Shown in pieces: positions 10,496-19,526 of a DNA stretch of 64,000 bases. Numbering within the stretch: the stretch's first letter is position 1; every line of letters starts with the position of its first letter. The notes beneath the pieces were generated by a model. The model was not told where the DNA came from, searched no databases, and saw only the letters and a list, made by a program, of their open reading frames with translations. The translations under genes and the position numbers were made by a program. Origin of the DNA: Methyloligella sp. (lineage in GTDB: Bacteria > Pseudomonadota > Alphaproteobacteria > Rhizobiales > HXMU1428-3); assembly GCA_021604645.1 (NCBI GenBank), contig BQJJ01000002.1:62001-126000 (forward strand). Direction: 5' to 3'.

Positions 10496-12328
10496 TCAGC
10501 CCTCAATCTCTTCCCGCATCATCTCAAGCTCAAGCCATCTTTCTTCAGCGGCTTGATGCTCAGCGGTGAGTGCTGAAATTCCTTCCATTGCCTCATTAAA
10601 CCGCGTCGGATTTTTAGTGAATAAATCAGGGTCTTCAAGCGCTTTGTTGTGAACGGCAATCTGAGCTTCAAGCTCTTCAATCTGCTTAGGTAAAGTCTCA
10701 AGGGCATATTTATCTTTATAAGAAAGTTTAGCTCCCTTTTTTGCCGTTTTTTGTTGAGAGTGTTCGCCCGAAGCCTCATTATCAGAAAGCTTGCTTTTAG
10801 CAGGTTTCTCACCCGCCTGAACTGATCGGTTTTTCATCTCATCTTTGCGCTGCGCCATCATAGTGCTATAGCCACCAGCATATTCAGTCCAATTGCCTTG
10901 CCCCTCATAAACCAAAACAGCATCAACAATCCGGTCAATAAAGTCACGGTCGTGACTAACAAGCAATACGGTTCCATCATAATCAGTGATGAGTTCTTGC
11001 AGGAGATCAAGTGTCTCAAGATCAAGGTCGTTGGTTGGTTCATCAAGCACCATCAAATTCGATGGAAGTGAAAGCGCTCGCGCAAGCATCACCCGTGCCC
11101 GCTCTCCTCCAGAAAGCACATCCAATGGCGTGCGCGCTTGAGCAGGGTCAAATAGAAAGTCCTTCATATAGCCAATGACATGTTTAGGTTTTCCAGCAAC
11201 CTCAACCATATCACCGCCACCATTCGTTAAAGCATCAGCCAAAGTCCAGTTTGGTTTCAAACTTTCCCGGCTCTGATCTAAAGTCACCATGTCGATATTC
11301 GTGCCAAGTTTGATCTCGCCAGCGTCCGGTTCCAATTGCCCCGTGAGCATTTTAATAATGGTCGACTTACCAGCTCCATTTGGGCCAACAATCCCAAGTC
11401 TGTCCCCTCGAAGCAATCGCACACTCAGCTCATTTACAATCTGCGTATCACCAAAGGACTTGGAAATATTCTTTGCCTCAACAACAATCTTGCCCGAAAC
11501 ACGCCCTTCACTCGTCTCCATCTTAACGGAGCCTTTCGGCCCGCGGTGGTCTCTTCGTTTCTGGCGAAGCGAGTGCAAATCTCCAAGCCGTTTTTGATTG
11601 CGCTTACGCCGCGCCGTCACCCCATAACGAAGCCAGTGTTCTTCAGCAACAATCTTGCGGTCAAGCTTGTGCGCCTCTAGTTCTTCTTGTTCAAAAACCT
11701 CATCGCGCCAGGCTTCAAATTTTTCAAACCCCTGCTTCATCAAACGAGACGTTCCCCGGTCAATCCACAAAACGGATTTTGAAACCATCTCTAAGAACTT
11801 CCGATCGTGACTAATAACCACAAGCGCAGAATTGAGAGAACGTAATTCTTTCTCTAGCCATTCAATAGCCGGTAAGTCTAAATGGTTGGTAGGTTCATCA
11901 AGCAACAAAATATCTGGTGCTGGCGCCAGAGCTTTTGCAAGAGCAGCGCGCCGTTGTTCACCACCAGAGAGTTGTGCCGTCCCCTCTTTGCCAGTCAGTC
12001 CTAATTGTTCTAAATAATAGTCAGCCTGGTAAGCATCTTCTTCACTCACTAAACCACTTCGCGCATAATCACCCGTTGTCTCAAATTTTGTAAGATCGGG
12101 TTCTTGCTCGAGATATTGCATGGTCGTGCCAGGCTGCACAAACCGCTCACCATCATCCATCTCAATCAATCCAGCAGCAATCTTTAGAAAGGTCGATTTT
12201 CCACACCCATTGCGGCCAACCAAACAAATACGGTCCCCCTCAAAAATACACATCTCCGCCCCGGTTAAAATAGGGTTCCCCCCAAAGGTGAGGTGGATAT
12301 TCTGTAAAGTTGAACGGGGCGGTGCCAT
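10496..12328 (-). CDS. ABC-F family ATPase, Uup-like
   Basis: Cytosolic twin-ATPase without membrane domain, of the ABC-F class that acts on ribosomes; Uup members also affect precise transposon excision. About 610 residues from the ATG at 12328, where homology starts (MAPPRSTLQNIHL) with AGGA upstream; the frame runs 36 codons further without homology. Two ABC modules are complete: GRNGCGKST with LSGGEQRR and LLLDEPTNHLDL, then GPNGAGKST with LSGGERAR and LVLDEPTNDLDL. A basic linker lies between. A K-rich hinge and a C-terminal coiled coil (LETLPKQIEELEAQI) are typical of Uup. Confidence 0.9.
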   Translation of the reverse strand: MAPPRSTLQNIHLTFGGNPILTGAEMCIFEGDRICLVGRNGCGKSTFLKIAAGLIEMDDGERFVQPGTTMQYLEQEPDLTKFETTGDYARSGLVSEEDAYQADYYLEQLGLTGKEGTAQLSGGEQRRAALAKALAPAPDILLLDEPTNHLDLPAIEWLEKELRSLNSALVVISHDRKFLEMVSKSVLWIDRGTSRLMKQGFEKFEAWRDEVFEQEELEAHKLDRKIVAEEHWLRYGVTARRKRNQKRLGDLHSLRQKRRDHRGPKGSVKMETSEGRVSGKIVVEAKNISKSFGDTQIVNELSVRLLRGDRLGIVGPNGAGKSTIIKMLTGQLEPDAGEIKLGTNIDMVTLDQSRESLKPNWTLADALTNGGGDMVEVAGKPKHVIGYMKDFLFDPAQARTPLDVLSGGERARVMLARALSLPSNLMVLDEPTNDLDLETLDLLQELITDYDGTVLLVSHDRDFIDRIVDAVLVYEGQGNWTEYAGGYSTMMAQRKDEMKNRSVQAGEKPAKSKLSDNEASGEHSQQKTAKKGAKLSYKDKYALETLPKQIEELEAQIAVHNKALEDPDLFTKNPTRFNEAMEGISALTAEHQAAEERWLELEMMREEIEG

Positions 12329-12422
12329 AGAAAGTCCTGAGATTAGAAAAAGAATGAAAGGTAGCTTCAGATAAAAAACTATATCTAACGTAACAGGACC
12401 GTTTTGGAAAGCATAACTAACC

Positions 12423-12896
12423 TTAAAAAAGTGCAACCGGTTTTTCGATCATCAAGGCAAAAATGATCATAATAGAGAGGAAAGCTGGCCATCCTAAAAT
12501 GAACCACCGCTTATAAAGCGTATGAAACCGTTGCGGTAAAGCGGTCCCCATTGCGGAAGCTTGTAAGACGATATTTTTCATCTCAATTTGCATGAACACA
12601 ACCGGTATCCAACAAATTCCAATAAAAATATAAAGCGCTATACTCAACAGAACCCAATGATCAAAAAAGCTATATCCAACGCCGTGCACCAAAAGCGCCC
12701 CTGTTATGGGCTGAACAAGCACAGCTGTTAACGTAAACATGTAATCTGCTAAAACAACCAAAGGCGCAACACTTGCAATCACCTCAACTGACTTAGAGCG
12801 AACAGCAAAGAACATAAAAAACGCAATGCCCATTCCAGTGCCAAATAAAACACACGCCCCTAATATATGTAGATATTTTAAAATAAAATAACTCAT
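12423..12896 (-). CDS. DUF2269-like four-helix membrane protein
   Basis: 157 residues with four hydrophobic helices (around 3-28, 44-70, 78-102 and 132-152), beginning with the H-x-x-G-x-x-x-x-F-G-x-G-M pattern of DUF2269 proteins. W96 and a basic YKRWF before the last helix are also family-like. Function of the family is unknown to me. It overlaps the preceding SDR-DoxX gene by 4 bases (ATG inside the upstream stop region), so the two are coupled and may work together at the membrane. Confidence 0.7.
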   Translation of the reverse strand: MSYFILKYLHILGACVLFGTGMGIAFFMFFAVRSKSVEVIASVAPLVVLADYMFTLTAVLVQPITGALLVHGVGYSFFDHWVLLSIALYIFIGICWIPVVFMQIEMKNIVLQASAMGTALPQRFHTLYKRWFILGWPAFLSIMIIFALMIEKPVALF

Positions 12897-14365
12897 CGTT
12901 TTTCATGCAATCCCATGAGAATCCAAATTAAGAGAAGAGGTAACAACAAAGAAACCCCCCAAGCTAAAAACTCCTGGACGCTAGCAACATAACTAAAACT
13001 CATAACACTCGCCCAAATTAACATGAGGCTCTTTATCACCCCGCCAACACGGATCCAGGGTTTTGAAAGAAACATAACACCGCACATAATGCTCAACAAA
13101 GCAAACCCTGCAATTTGATAAAGGTCAGAACTAGCTTTTAATAAAAACAGAGGCGCAAAACCTTTAATTCCCTGTAGTGCTTCAACCCCTTCAAAAATCC
13201 AGCTAAGGCCCAAAACCCAACGCAAAAAAGGGAGGAGAAAATAACAGCGTGCAAATTGTCGCTCAACAGCAGTCGACTGATGAAGCGCTAAAATTTCAGG
13301 AACAGCCAATGTTGGTCGCTCCAAAAGTTTCATAAAAGCTGAACCATCATGCGGCGTGAACAAATCCATTTGCTCTAGAGATGCCGTCCTGATCGGCCCT
13401 CTATTGCCAAGCATTGAGGCAAAATCACCAATCCACATAACAGGCTTTATCACCCAACGGGGAATAATAATTGGAATGCCCTTTGAAAACCCAAGCCAAG
13501 CCCTATAATATTGAATAAGCTCTTTTAAGGTAACGACATCCTGCCCCACGGCATAAACCATCTGCCGAGAAAAAGGGCACTCTTTCAACTCACCTTCTTC
13601 GACACCTGAACCAGCACTTGAACGCTTCAAAGGGGCTAGCATCTTAACTATGCCATCCGCTAAATCATCAAGTGCAATCGGTTGAAAAGCTTGCGTACCA
13701 GGGCCGGGCAAAGGCAAAAACTTTGGCAATCCAGCTAACCCTTGTATGAGCGCCGCACCGCCAATGGACCCAGCGCCTAAAACCAGGTCTGGGCGAATGA
13801 TCGTCCAGTTTAAGGACGTCTCTTCCAAATAATGTTCGCCAGTAAGTTTACTTGAAGCATATTCAGGCAACCCTTCCACACTGGCCTCTTTATCAAAATG
13901 AGGTTCCGCTAGCAGCTCTTCACCAGTCTCACCTTCTTTCGCATGCTCGCCTTCTTTCATATAAGAGGCGTTTACGTGAGACGCTTTGTATTTACCACCA
14001 CCAATTTCTTCACGCCCAAGCGTCGTTGCAGAAATATGAATAAAGCGTTTTATAGAGGCTGTCTCAGCACCTTGAAATAAAGCCCGAGCGCCTTCGCCAT
14101 GAACAAATTGTGCATCATCTTGTAAATCAGATTGTAAAATACCAACACAATTCACAACAACATCAAAGCCACGCAACCGCTCAGCCCAGATATCTGGATT
14201 GAGATCATTGTTAAAATCACAATAGATCCAGGGAATTGTTGGCACCAACCGCTCAGCCAATTGCAGATCACGCCCAGCGCCGGTCACATCATGCCCTGCA
14301 CGCAAAAGCGCTTGAACAACACCACGGCCAATAAATCCATAGCCACCGGTTACCAAACATTTCAT
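12893..14365 (-). CDS. NAD(P)-binding SDR-like protein fused to DoxX-like membrane domain
   Basis: 490 residues in two parts. Residues 1-300 form an extended SDR/NmrA-type Rossmann domain (GGYGFIG at 7-13, DVVNCVGILQSD, YASSK near 165). Residues 370-490 carry about four hydrophobic helices like DoxX-like domains (LRWVLGLSWIFEG). Such fusions occur in proteobacteria beside DUF2269 genes, as here. Two low-complexity insertions are visible, about residues 120-160 (EGEHAKEGETGEE) and 245-265, not expected in the fold. Substrate unknown; possibly a quinone or lipid redox role at the membrane (inference). Confidence 0.72.
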   Translation of the reverse strand: MKCLVTGGYGFIGRGVVQALLRAGHDVTGAGRDLQLAERLVPTIPWIYCDFNNDLNPDIWAERLRGFDVVVNCVGILQSDLQDDAQFVHGEGARALFQGAETASIKRFIHISATTLGREEIGGGKYKASHVNASYMKEGEHAKEGETGEELLAEPHFDKEASVEGLPEYASSKLTGEHYLEETSLNWTIIRPDLVLGAGSIGGAALIQGLAGLPKFLPLPGPGTQAFQPIALDDLADGIVKMLAPLKRSSAGSGVEEGELKECPFSRQMVYAVGQDVVTLKELIQYYRAWLGFSKGIPIIIPRWVIKPVMWIGDFASMLGNRGPIRTASLEQMDLFTPHDGSAFMKLLERPTLAVPEILALHQSTAVERQFARCYFLLPFLRWVLGLSWIFEGVEALQGIKGFAPLFLLKASSDLYQIAGFALLSIMCGVMFLSKPWIRVGGVIKSLMLIWASVMSFSYVASVQEFLAWGVSLLLPLLLIWILMGLHEKR

Positions 14366-14401
14366 GGAGTAAACCCCCTACAAAAATTTACATCCCATAA
14401 A

Positions 14402-14430
14402 CAAAAACAGCGCCCCTATTGAGCGCTGTA
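14402..14430 (-). terminator. Intrinsic terminator downstream of ssb
   Basis: ACAGCGC and GCGCTGT arms (14407-14413 and 14423-14429) with a short loop. On the minus strand they are followed by TTTTTG. It lies 310 bases after the ssb stop, with element A copy 3 and an element B in between. Confidence 0.75.
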
Positions 14431-14562
14431 ATTAAGTTTAATTCAAGTCTATTTTTAGAAAGGTCATTTAAAAGGCTACAGAATGATCCTTATAACTAGC
14501 TAGTAACGGAAACACCACTGAAATTCCATGAAATAGCACTTAGAAAAACATAACCGGACTAA

Positions 14563-14682
14563 ACGAAGAAGGAGTGACGCGACTTCGGCGTCAGGTCATG
14601 GCGATGCGTCAGCATAGCCCGGCACGAGTAACGCCCCTCGGAGGGCCTGCCGCTTCAGCGGTAGAATTGCCCGTGAGAGAAA
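14563..14682 (+). repeat. Element A copy 3
   Basis: Shortest copy (about 120 bases), with no inserted B inside, so it may show the basic unit. Hairpins: TGACGC/GCGTCA, then a double stem at the right end, GGGC with GCCC enclosing TGCCGC/GCGGTA over TTCA. It ends GTGAGAGAAA. It lies between the ssb stop and the ssb terminator. Confidence 0.85.
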
Positions 14683-14710
14683 TAATACCTTTTTAAGCAG
14701 AGCTTAAAAG

Positions 14711-14747
14711 CGCGGTTGCTGGTGGGCAACCTAAAGCGCCACTAAAA
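14711..14747 (+). repeat. Element B copy supplying the ssb stop codon
   Basis: GCGGTTGC, loop TGGTGG, GCAACC, spacer TAAAGCG, CCACTAAAA. Its last bases, read on the minus strand, are TTTTAGTGG; the TAG at 14744-14742 terminates ssb directly after its codons for the DDEIPF tail. The loop GGTGG can pair with CCACT. Confidence 0.85.
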
Positions 14748-15272
14748 TGGTATTTCGTCATCCAGTTCTTTTTCAAAATTACTTGGAGCGGCACTTGGTT
14801 GAGAATTATCAGCTGGAACTTGTCCCCAGCTTGGCTCACCACCAAAATTGTTGTTCTGGTTATTATTGTTATTCTGATAATTGCCCTGATTGCTAGACTG
14901 GCTACTAGATTGTCCGCCCGAGCGACCATCAAGCATGGTCAAATTGCCATTAAACCCTTGCAGCACAATCTCAGTTGTATATTTGTCTTGGCCATTATTA
15001 TCTTGCCATTTGCGAGTTTGCAGGCTGCCTTCAATATAAACCTTAGCGCCTTTTTTCAAATATTGCTCTGCAACTCGGCACAAACCTTCATTGAAAATAA
15101 CAACGCGGTGCCATTCTGTTTTTTCACGGCGTTCACCAGAGTTTTTATCTTTCCAGCTTTCAGTCGTCGCAATGCTTAAATTCACCACAGGACGGTTATC
15201 CTGCATGCGCCGCACTTCAGGGTCGGCTCCAAGGTTACCAACCAAAATCACTTTATTAATAGAACCAGCCAT
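14742..15272 (-). CDS. ssb: Single-stranded DNA-binding protein
   Basis: Binds single-stranded DNA during replication, recombination and repair and recruits partner proteins through its tail. 176 residues: an N-terminal OB fold ([39 protein letters not shown]), a disordered linker rich in Gln, Asn and Ser (about 118-160), and the conserved acidic tip DDEIPF at the very end. The stop codon is part of an element B. A triple GTTC array typical of alphaproteobacterial LexA sites lies about 320 bases before the start. Confidence 0.97.
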   Translation of the reverse strand: MAGSINKVILVGNLGADPEVRRMQDNRPVVNLSIATTESWKDKNSGERREKTEWHRVVIFNEGLCRVAEQYLKKGAKVYIEGSLQTRKWQDNNGQDKYTTEIVLQGFNGNLTMLDGRSGGQSSSQSSNQGNYQNNNNNQNNNFGGEPSWGQVPADNSQPSAAPSNFEKELDDEIPF

Positions 15273-15593
15273 TGCTAACTCTCCTTCATATGAAACTTAA
15301 CTGTAAGGCCAGCAAAAAATTAAGCCTGCCATTTTAACTACTATCACTTGGGTTTAGACCCTAAATCCCCATACCGGCACATTAAAGCAATTTTCTGCGT
15401 AATACTGAGATGCGAGACAATTCTCCACAAACAAATCCATTTTCATCAAGAATTTTCCGCATTTACAAAGAGGCAAACCTCATAAATTAGCAAAAACACG
15501 AAAATTCTTGGCCTCTAGGTAAACAAAACGATAACTGTTTCTCAGTTTAAAAAAACACTTAGCCAAGTAAAAAAAGGCTTATTGACACCTTAC

Positions 15594-15619
15594 GTTCCAA
15601 TTATGTTCTCAAATTGTTC
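15594..15619. promoter_or_regulatory. Probable LexA (SOS) operator, tandem
   Basis: GTTC occurs three times at exact 11-base spacing (15594, 15605, 15616), giving two overlapping GTTC-N7-GTTC sites. That direct-repeat form is the known LexA box of alphaproteobacteria. The position upstream of ssb fits SOS control. Binding is inferred, not shown. Confidence 0.7.
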
Positions 15620-16020
15620 TAAGATATTGACAATTCTGTCGCTTAATTGTCTCATTCCATGGTACAATTAACCTATTCAGTTCAACTTTCTTTGACAGAT
15701 ATTTTTTAATTCGTTACCCAAAGATTAGAGACTTCTTGTTAAGCTAAAAATTAGAAGACATGCCGATTTACCAACCAATCATGTTAAATTGCCTGATAAA
15801 TTGTATGTCTCAAAAAATGAAATGTGTGACTTCAGTCTGTAGGGAGACTTAAAAAAACTCCCCTTTATATTCAGACTTCTTTCAAAATTGAACTCAAAGC
15901 GCCATAAAACGCCAAGTTCATTGATAGAATAATTGTTGAAATTAGCTGAAGGCACATTTTAAACAAAAGAATCAGTTGAATGGCCCTAACGGGACATACT
16001 TAGCAGTCTAGTTCATGAAA

Positions 16021-16036
16021 TGTGATTTAAATCACA
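16021..16036. promoter_or_regulatory. CRP-family type palindrome
   Basis: TGTGATTTAAATCACA is a perfect inverted repeat and matches the TGTGA-N6-TCACA consensus of CRP proteins. It lies 69 bases before the MAPEG-like start, a position suited to activation. Which CRP/FNR-family regulator would bind it is unknown. Confidence 0.55.
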
Positions 16037-16061
16037 TACCTGAACGACTTTTAAATAATAC

Positions 16062-16080
16062 TCTCTAAGTCATTTAGAGA
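16062..16080. promoter_or_regulatory. Short inverted repeat before the MAPEG-like gene
   Basis: TCTCTAA and TTAGAGA are exact 7-base arms around GTCAT, ending 24 bases before the first ATG-like start at 16105. It could be an operator or a leader hairpin; there is no T run for a terminator. Confidence 0.4.
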
Positions 16081-16104
16081 ATAATCATAAAAGAAGCCAG
16101 CTAA

Positions 16105-16752
16105 GTGAAACCTAAAATAATGAAAACAGAAAAAAGTAACAGCGTAATGAAATCCGAATTCTCAATTAATCAGTCAATGGAAGCCCGCCTGGAGCGTTTC
16201 TCTCGCCAAGGCCGCCCGCTACATAAGGATCAAAAAAGGTTCTTACAGATAGCAGCCATCACAGGCATCTTTTGCGCCATCTGGTTTCTCATTGGCAAAC
16301 ATACACTTCATTTCACACCCGAAAGCTGGGACACATATCCAGATCGCCTCGCATTCTTAATGCGAGTTATGGTGTTTGTAACACTACCACTATTAATGGG
16401 TATCACATCAATTGCTTTCCAAAGATTAGACCCAAGAAACGTTATTGGCCAAAAGCTAAGAACCGATACACCAGCTGATATTAACAAGCGCTTCCTTGCG
16501 AACACAATTGAACAAACTCTTTTGTTCTTCTTTGTGCACAGCGCAATTGTTTACTATTCACCAGCTGATGAAGCCATTAGTACAATCCTGCTAGCGTCAC
16601 TCTTTATTGTAGGCCGCTTCATCTTCTGGATTGGTTATCACAAAGACAAATTCACCAGAGCATTAGGCTTTGGCATTACTTTCTATCCAATTGTTGGTGC
16701 TTATATGTGGGTAATGATCAGAATTATATTTGATTATCACATTCCTCTATAA
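16105..16752 (+). CDS. MAPEG-like membrane protein
   Basis: 215 residues with a basic, soluble N-terminus of about 45 residues and four hydrophobic helices (about 47-65, 83-103, 133-170, 183-208). The segment FLANTIEQTLLFF, then GRFIFWIGYHKDK and RALGFGITFYP, resembles MAPEG proteins (glutathione-linked or eicosanoid-type membrane enzymes), where N-x-x-E and the R-A-x-G-F motif are conserved. Enzymatic activity cannot be claimed. The start is a GTG; an in-frame ATG lies 15 bases on (16120) and another at 16147. A CRP-type palindrome sits upstream and a strong terminator 30 bases downstream. Confidence 0.6.
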   Translation: MKPKIMKTEKSNSVMKSEFSINQSMEARLERFSRQGRPLHKDQKRFLQIAAITGIFCAIWFLIGKHTLHFTPESWDTYPDRLAFLMRVMVFVTLPLLMGITSIAFQRLDPRNVIGQKLRTDTPADINKRFLANTIEQTLLFFFVHSAIVYYSPADEAISTILLASLFIVGRFIFWIGYHKDKFTRALGFGITFYPIVGAYMWVMIRIIFDYHIPL

Positions 16753-16782
16753 TGGGATTTTAAAATCCCCAACTAAAATAAC

Positions 16783-16824
16783 AAAAAGCCCGTCATCCAG
16801 TTGAACTGGATGGCGGGCTTTTTT
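16783..16824. terminator. Strong bidirectional intrinsic terminator
   Basis: AAAAAGCCCG and CGGGCTTTTT arms extended by CATCCAG/CTGGATG, loop TTGAA. A tracts and T tracts on both sides let it end the MAPEG-like gene rightward and the pentapeptide-repeat gene leftward. Confidence 0.92.
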
Positions 16825-16892
16825 ATCATTCAGACAAACCCCATAAAATAACACCCGAGATAAAAACAAAACACTCAGATTAAATCATAAGT

Positions 16893-18998
16893 TTAAAAAC
16901 CATCCCTGCGCCGGCGGTGCACTTCAAACAATAGCTTTTCTTGTAAAGAAGGCTTGATCAAATTAAACACACCACATTCAGCTGACTGCATCTGCTTTAA
17001 AAAGCTTTCAATGTTGCCCGAAAAGTTCGGCTTTGCCACACGAACAATAATCCCGGCTGTTGTCTCCATACTCACACGAGCATTCTGACAAGCAACATTA
17101 ATCACAAAGTCAGTATAAGCCTTCTGGAAAACAGTCTGATCCGCTTGTTCAAATTGAGTTTTAAAACCGGACCAGGCTTTAAAGTCCTTACTTTGCTTCC
17201 ATGCTTGAACACTCTTCTTAGATAAAAGATCATTCATTTTATCCCTGAGTTCTTTGCTAATTTTATTGGTTAAAGTCTTCTTCAAGGCTTTTATCGCCAC
17301 ATCACTAGGTGGTTCAACATTCATATTCGCAAAATAAACAGGAGCTGTAGCATCGATCGTTGGTGGTAATGGCCCCCAAATTTCAGATGAAGAAAAATCA
17401 GCCCCACCAATTTCAGCGTCTGTAAAATTAGTTCCAAACAGATCTGCCAAAGTTAAATCAGCCACGTTTAATTGTGCAGTTTCAAACGAAACACCCTGCA
17501 ATTGAGCAAGAGAAAAAATCGTTCCTTGCAAATTCGCATTGCCAAAATTACTCCCCAAAGCAATCGCACCAGAAAAATCAGCACCCTGCATTTGCGCACC
17601 AAAGAAGTTACTCTCAGGCATTACAGCATTCACGAAAGAAGCCTGCCCACCTTTCGCAGATTCAAATGAGCTTTGAGAAAGTATAGCCCAATCAAAACGA
17701 GCCCCTTCAAGTAAGGCGTTATTAAATTTAGTCCCACGTGAATAAGTTGAGCGAAAATCAGCAAATCTTAAATCAGCCGAAGAAAAATCAGCTTCCCCCA
17801 ATTGCGCACAACCACGTTTTTGAAAACCTTCAACAGTTGCATTTGCCAAATCTTCTTCTTGCAACTCTGTGCAACCAAATTTGGCTTTTTTCAAAACCGC
17901 ACCAACAAGCTTCGCATTACCAAGCAAAGTATTTGTAAAATCAGCACCCTGTAAATCAGAACGGCTTAAATCTGCATAGCGCAAATTCCGCCCCCGCAGA
18001 GAAATCGTCACATCTTCAGAAGCTGAATCTTGAGTGGTCACCAAATCCTCATCAACAACAATCAAGTTGCGATGAAACATATTTTTAAAGCCACTGGCAG
18101 TATGGCCAGTGTTAGAGAAAAAGTAAGCGGTCGGTGAGAATATTTTAGATTCTACCACACCATCTTTTTTATTAGTAACTTTCTGAATAACCGTTTTAGT
18201 AAACCCATCAAACTTGCTTAATTGGCGGTCAATCCATTCATCAGGAAACGTCGCAACACAAACAGAGAAGAACAAACCAAACAGCACGGCAATGAGTGTG
18301 ACATAAAAATTCGTTGCATTTTGCGTACTGGTCCGCGCCAAGGCTTGCCAAAAATTTGCATTTGGCTTGCGCAAGAAAATACCAACACCAAGCAAAATGA
18401 TAATCTCTACCATAAAGAAAATTCGGTGCGCCCAGGTAATCCCTTCATTATGATAAGGCAGGAACGTCACCTGAAAATAAAGAATGAGAAACACAGGCAA
18501 CAACACCAGAGATAACCAAACCATGCCATGCAAGAACATGGCAAAAACCGCACTTCGATTTGAGCCAGCTAGGGCCTGTGTGTAGAAATAACTATGTAGC
18601 TCTAAACGCAAAGGATGGCGTCTTTTTCCGCGCCAACTTTCATCCTCAACTAAGATGTCATCTAGCTCAATAATTTTTCGAGAAAGCAAAACATGCTGCA
18701 CAAGCAAGCCAAAATGCACAAATAACAACACCAAAGGGCCAAAAAGAAAAAAGCTATCAAGCCTCAAAGCAATTCCAAGAAAGGGAAGAACCACAGGTGC
18801 GTTTAATAACAAATCTTTATGAGAAACACTTGCCGCCGCAATGAATAAATAGGCAAGGAGGGCTAGAAAAAACAACCAGCCATTTCGGGCTGCAATACTT
18901 GCCTCGTTAACGGACATAAGCAAAGAACGTGCAGTCCCCTTTAACGTCTCATCCCCAACAGGTTTCACATGACCAGGCTGTACATGACCAGTATTCAC
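16893..18998 (-). CDS. Membrane-anchored pentapeptide-repeat protein
   Basis: 701 residues, function unknown. The first 270 residues contain about five hydrophobic helices (40-60, 72-110, 150-178, 190-208, 232-255). A pentapeptide-repeat tract runs from about 330 to 560, with many A(D/N)(L/F)xx units such as YADLSRSDLQGADF and GADFSSADLRFADF, which fold as a right-handed quadrilateral beta-helix. The C-terminal 140 residues are alpha-helical, with two late cysteines. Similar membrane proteins occur in alphaproteobacteria without assigned role. It ends at a terminator shared with the MAPEG-like gene. Confidence 0.8.
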   Translation of the reverse strand: MNTGHVQPGHVKPVGDETLKGTARSLLMSVNEASIAARNGWLFFLALLAYLFIAAASVSHKDLLLNAPVVLPFLGIALRLDSFFLFGPLVLLFVHFGLLVQHVLLSRKIIELDDILVEDESWRGKRRHPLRLELHSYFYTQALAGSNRSAVFAMFLHGMVWLSLVLLPVFLILYFQVTFLPYHNEGITWAHRIFFMVEIIILLGVGIFLRKPNANFWQALARTSTQNATNFYVTLIAVLFGLFFSVCVATFPDEWIDRQLSKFDGFTKTVIQKVTNKKDGVVESKIFSPTAYFFSNTGHTASGFKNMFHRNLIVVDEDLVTTQDSASEDVTISLRGRNLRYADLSRSDLQGADFTNTLLGNAKLVGAVLKKAKFGCTELQEEDLANATVEGFQKRGCAQLGEADFSSADLRFADFRSTYSRGTKFNNALLEGARFDWAILSQSSFESAKGGQASFVNAVMPESNFFGAQMQGADFSGAIALGSNFGNANLQGTIFSLAQLQGVSFETAQLNVADLTLADLFGTNFTDAEIGGADFSSSEIWGPLPPTIDATAPVYFANMNVEPPSDVAIKALKKTLTNKISKELRDKMNDLLSKKSVQAWKQSKDFKAWSGFKTQFEQADQTVFQKAYTDFVINVACQNARVSMETTAGIIVRVAKPNFSGNIESFLKQMQSAECGVFNLIKPSLQEKLLFEVHRRRRDGF

Positions 18999-19359
18999 GA
19001 TTACTTACTCCCACACCAATAACGCATAGCTATATACATAACTTTAGTGGCCACTTTAGCCGATCCAAATGAAAAAGAGAATATCCTCATTTATTTCTAT
19101 TAATTACTGTGTATTTTGAGTGACGGACTAAAATCCTAAAAATCAAACAAATATAAAGACATCCTTCCACTCAAAAGTGCAAATATAACCCATATATATA
19201 GATAGCTAAGGCTACAAAAAACAATTGAACATCGCTTATTAGCACCATCAAAAATGTTTGAAACAGGATTTATCGCAATTTCCAAAAAGACGGCTTGCAT
19301 TTAACAAGTCAGAAGATTAAAAAAACCAACCGATGGAACACTAACATATTACTTTCTTT
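18999..19359. other. Intergenic region left of element A copy 4
   Basis: About 360 AT-rich bases between the divergent pentapeptide-repeat gene and the repeat block in front of uvrA. It must contain the pentapeptide gene promoter. I see no RNA gene and no GTTC-N7-GTTC site here. Confidence 0.5.
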
Positions 19360-19509
19360 ACGAAGAAGGAGCTTTGCCCTTTTCGGGCTGAAGGACATGG
19401 CGTAGCCCGGCTCTTAGTGTGATTGCTTGTGGGCAACCTGAAGCACCACTAAAAAATGCTACACCTCGGAGGCTCACGAGCTTTAGCTCATGGAATAGCC
19501 ATGGAAAAA
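19360..19509 (+). repeat. Element A copy 4, carrying a nested element B
   Basis: Begins ACGAAGAAGGAG; hairpin GCCC/GGGC; right-end stem CACGAGC/GCTCATG over TTTA, which replaces the CCGCAGC/GCTGCGG pairing of copy 5. Element B at 19420-19455 (GATTGC, loop TTGTGG, GCAACC, CCACTA) is inserted after AGCCCGG. The 3' border is less clear than in other copies. Confidence 0.8.
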
Positions 19510-19526
19510 AAAGATGAGTATTAACG

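Larger units (their letters stand above)
15273..16104. other. Divergent regulatory region between ssb and the MAPEG-like gene
   Basis: 832 bases without a convincing gene. It holds three tandem GTTC words (15594-15619), a perfect TGTGA-N6-TCACA palindrome (16021-16036) and a TCTCTAA/TTAGAGA inverted repeat (16062-16080). TTGACA occurs at 15582 and 15627 but without a good -10 partner. In many relatives ssb faces uvrA here; in this window two other genes lie between. Confidence 0.6.
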
